From an uncultured Clostridia bacterium (GTDB taxonomy: Bacteria; Bacillota; Clostridia; Christensenellales; Borkfalkiaceae), in assembly GCA_900548845.1 (NCBI GenBank), contig URMI01000048.1, positions 1 through 7,259 on the forward strand: 7,259 nucleotides of DNA. Reading direction: 5' to 3'. The translations under genes and the position numbers were made by a program. Under the pieces are notes generated by a model. It made no database searches. It worked only from the letters and a program-made list of their open reading frames with translations, and was not told the DNA's origin. The number at the start of each line of letters is the position of its first letter. The first letter of the stretch is position 1. Of the stretch, positions 4,838-7,259 are shown one piece after another.

Positions 4838-6910
4838 ATGAAGGGCAATTATTATGTAACGACGGCGATCGCCTATACTTCGGGCAAGCCGCACATCGGC
4901 AACACTTACGAAGCCATTCTGACGGACGCCATCGTCCGTTTCAAGCGCATGCAGGGCTACAACGTCCGCTTCCAGACGGGCACGGACGAGCACGGTCAGA
5001 AGATCGAAGAGAAGGCGGAAAAGGCGGGCGTCACCCCGCAGGCATACGTCGACAACGTCGCGGGCGTCATCCGCTCCATCTGGGACAGTGTCGGCACCTC
5101 GTACGACAAGTTCATCCGCACCACCGATCAAGACCATGTGAAGACGGTGCAGAAGATCTTCAAGAAGTTCTATGAGCAGGGCGATATCTACAAGGGCGAG
5201 TACGAGGGCTGGTACTGCACCCCGTGCGAGAGCTTCTGGACGGAGAGCCAGCTTATAGACGGCAAATGCCCCGACTGCGGCCGCGAAGTCAAACGCGCCA
5301 AAGAAGAGGCGTACTTCTTCAAGATGGGAAAGTACGCGGACGCGCTCATTCATCACATCGAGTCGCACCCCGATTTCATCCGTCCCGTCTCCCGCAAGAA
5401 CGAGATGATGAACAACTTCTTAAAGAAGGGCTTGCAGGATCTGTGCGTCTCGCGCTCTACCTTCCGGTGGGGCATCCCCGTCGATTTCGACAGCCGCCAC
5501 GTCGTCTATGTGTGGCTGGACGCTCTCACCAACTATATCACGGGGCTCGGCTACGACCCCGACGGCAGCGCGCCCCTTTACGATGAATTCTGGCGCAATG
5601 CCGAAAAGCTGCATGTCATCGGCAAGGACATCGCCCGCTTCCATACCATCTACTGGCCCATCTTTCTGATGGCGCTCGGCGAGCCTTTGCCCGATCACGT
5701 CTTTGCCCACCCCTGGCTGCTTCAAGGCGGCGAGAAGATGAGCAAGTCCCGCGGCAACGTCATCTATGCGGACGACCTTGCTTCCGTGTTCGGCGTGGAC
5801 GCCGTGCGGTACTTCGTGCTCCACGAGATGCCCTATGAAGGCGACGGCACCATCACCTGGGAGCTCGTCACCGAGCGCGTCAATTCCGACCTTGCCAACA
5901 CATTGGGCAATCTCGTGCGCCGCACCCTCGCCATGACGCGCAAATACTTTGACGGCGTCGTGCGCGACGCGGGCGTTCCGGAACCCGTCGACGAGGAACT
6001 GAAAGCCGTTGTCACGGGCGCGAGAGAAAAGGTGGAGGCGTGCATGGAGGACTTCCGCATCGCCGACGCCCTCAACGAGCTCTTCCTCATCTTCCGCCGC
6101 GCCAACAAGTACATCGACGAGACGATGCCCTGGGCGCTCGGCAAGGACGAGACGAAGAAGGATCGTCTTGCGACCGTCCTTTACAACCTCACCGAGAGTA
6201 TTCTGACGGGCGCGAGCCTGCTCGCTGCCTTCCTGCCCGAGACGGCGGGAAAGATCGCTTCCTACCTCAACGCGCCCCTGAAGACGCTGGAAGAGTGCGG
6301 CTGCTTCGGGGCGTACCCGAGCGGAAATCATATTGCGGAAGAAGACGAGCCCCTGTTTGCGCGTTTCGACTGGAAGGAAGTCGCGCCCAAGGTGGACGCC
6401 ATCCAAAAGGCGCAGCGCGAGGAATATGAGCGCGAAAATCCGCCCGTACCTGCCGGTGGGGCGGCTGAAAACGGTTCGGGGGATCGGGCCGCGCCTGCCG
6501 ACCAAACCATACCCGCTAAGGGCGAGGCGGCTAAGGGCAATTCGGCGGCTCCTGCGGCGGCTTCTGACGAAGAGGAGAAGCTGCCCGAGATCACCATCGA
6601 CGACTTTGCGAAGGTGGAGCTGCGCGTGGGCGAGGTCATCGCCTGCGAGAAGGTGAAAAAGTCGGAAAAACTGCTGCACGAGACGGTGAAAGTCGGCGAC
6701 GAAGTGCGCTCCGTCGTTTCGGGCATCGCGAAATACTACACCCCTGAAGAGATGGTGGGGAAGAAGGTGGTGCTCGTCACCAACTTGAAGCCCGTCAAGC
6801 TCTGCGGCGTCAAGTCGGAGGGCATGATCCTCTGCGCCGAGGACAGCGAGGGCAATCTTTCCCTCCTCTCCCCCGAAAAGAGCGTGGAGAGCGGGGCGAA
6901 GATCAGATGA
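4838..6910 (+). CDS. metG: Methionyl-tRNA synthetase with C-terminal tRNA-binding domain
   Basis: The 690-aa product charges tRNA-Met with methionine (EC 6.1.1.10) in the cytoplasm. It has the class I signatures HIGN (19-22) and KMSKS (300-304), with the catalytic core between. Four cysteines, CTPC (127-130) and CPDC (144-147), form a zinc knuckle. An anticodon-binding helical domain follows (about 350-530), then a low-complexity linker rich in Ala, Pro, Gly and Glu (about 535-580), and a Trbp111-like OB-fold tRNA-binding domain (about 585-690, with VELRVGEV and KPVKLCGVKSEGMIL). The start at 4838 has AAGGAG (4825-4830) at 7-base spacing and gives the usual N-terminus leading to YYVTTAIAYTSGKPHIGN; the longer frame from 4748 would start within the promoter. 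The ATGA overlap with tatD indicates an operon. Confidence 0.97.
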   Translation: MKGNYYVTTAIAYTSGKPHIGNTYEAILTDAIVRFKRMQGYNVRFQTGTDEHGQKIEEKAEKAGVTPQAYVDNVAGVIRSIWDSVGTSYDKFIRTTDQDHVKTVQKIFKKFYEQGDIYKGEYEGWYCTPCESFWTESQLIDGKCPDCGREVKRAKEEAYFFKMGKYADALIHHIESHPDFIRPVSRKNEMMNNFLKKGLQDLCVSRSTFRWGIPVDFDSRHVVYVWLDALTNYITGLGYDPDGSAPLYDEFWRNAEKLHVIGKDIARFHTIYWPIFLMALGEPLPDHVFAHPWLLQGGEKMSKSRGNVIYADDLASVFGVDAVRYFVLHEMPYEGDGTITWELVTERVNSDLANTLGNLVRRTLAMTRKYFDGVVRDAGVPEPVDEELKAVVTGAREKVEACMEDFRIADALNELFLIFRRANKYIDETMPWALGKDETKKDRLATVLYNLTESILTGASLLAAFLPETAGKIASYLNAPLKTLEECGCFGAYPSGNHIAEEDEPLFARFDWKEVAPKVDAIQKAQREEYERENPPVPAGGAAENGSGDRAAPADQTIPAKGEAAKGNSAAPAAASDEEEKLPEITIDDFAKVELRVGEVIACEKVKKSEKLLHETVKVGDEVRSVVSGIAKYYTPEEMVGKKVVLVTNLKPVKLCGVKSEGMILCAEDSEGNLSLLSPEKSVESGAKIR

Positions 6911-7259
6911 TCGACGTTCACGCGCACTTTGCGGGCGAGGGGTACACCTTCCCCGAGGAATGGGAGCGCATCCGTGCGGCGGGCGTTTCTGCCGTCATTT
7001 TGGCGGGGGATACCGTCGCTCACTCCGCCTGGCATAAAGAATTTGCCGAAAGCCATGAGGGCGCTTACTTTACGGCGGGCGTGCATCCTTCGGAGCTTGA
7101 AAACTTATCCTGCGGTTGGCTCAAAGAGATAGAAGCGCTCGCGCGCCACCCTAAATGCGTCGCGATCGGGGAGATCGGGCTCGACTATCACTACGAAAAT
7201 ACCGACAAAGCGGCGCAGAAGGCGGCGTTTGTGGCGCAGCTCGAGCTTTCCGACAGCCT
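6907..7259 (+). CDS. tatD: TatD-family metal-dependent DNase (partial, 3' end cut by window)
   Basis: The first 117 residues are visible; the gene runs off the window end, where about 140 further residues would be expected for this family of roughly 255-260 aa. The start MIDVHAHF supplies the H-x-H metal ligands (H5, H7), GVHP (58-61) matches the conserved family block, and GEIGLDYH (88-95) holds the glutamate ligand E89. TatD proteins are TIM-barrel hydrolases with 3'-5' exonuclease or DNase activity on damaged DNA. The ATG overlaps the metG stop by 4 bp (ATGA) with only weak purine runs upstream, so translation is probably coupled to metG. The metG-tatD order is common in Bacillota and is often followed by rnmV and ksgA, which would lie outside this window. 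Confidence 0.93.
   Translation, partial: MIDVHAHFAGEGYTFPEEWERIRAAGVSAVILAGDTVAHSAWHKEFAESHEGAYFTAGVHPSELENLSCGWLKEIEALARHPKCVAIGEIGLDYHYENTDKAAQKAAFVAQLELSDS

Noticed and set aside
5420..6679. Long minus-strand open frame (about 419 codons) opposite metG
   Set aside because: It is fully antisense to the well-conserved metG, its translation is rich in Arg, Leu, Val and His with no family motif, and such frames arise from GC-rich codon use on the coding strand.

Overview
The window reads as a GC-rich chromosomal fragment of a low-abundance or uncultured Bacillota (class Clostridia) bacterium. Three things suggest this: near-consensus sigma-A-type promoters with exact 17-bp spacers, strong GGAGG-type ribosome binding sites, and a metG-tatD gene pair in which MetG carries a C-terminal tRNA-binding domain. 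The intergenic DNA is also full of palindromic repeat modules of a kind I recall from gut Clostridia. The assignment is an inference, since there is no rRNA or other phylogenetic marker apart from metG. The first 16 bases are Illumina adapter, not genome, so the left edge is a contig end.

Layout. 1-47: adapter plus a perfect 18-bp palindrome, probably the truncated terminator of the first gene. 48-869 (-): PHP-domain phosphoesterase of the HisJ (histidinol-phosphatase) family, with a promoter that seems to start transcription at its ATG. 870-1041: divergent control region with two promoters, an operator-like inverted repeat and a leader hairpin. 1042-1857 (+) and 1854-2591 (+): a PlsC-type acyltransferase and an alpha/beta hydrolase, overlapping by 4 bp and so probably co-transcribed. 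2623-2659: bidirectional terminator. 2658-4043 (-): processive-type membrane glycosyltransferase (GT2), convergent with the acyltransferase operon. 4044-4837: long intergenic region with the GT2 promoter, a second copy of the operator-like repeat, a cluster of palindromic modules and the metG promoter and leader. 4838-6910 (+): metG. 6907-7259 (+): tatD-family DNase, cut by the window end and overlapping metG by 4 bp.

How the genes may work together. metG-tatD is a housekeeping pair common in Bacillota. The acyltransferase, hydrolase and glycosyltransferase would fit envelope lipid or glycolipid metabolism. The sequence supports a link between them: the acyltransferase and GT2 promoters each carry nearly the same 19-bp inverted-repeat element centred about 60 bp upstream of the predicted transcription start. 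This shared element is the best candidate for an undescribed regulon. The palindromic modules at 4221-4642, which keep their flanks but vary their self-complementary arms, are the best candidate for an undescribed repeat family. Nothing here is clearly a defence system, CRISPR array, phage or full transposon.
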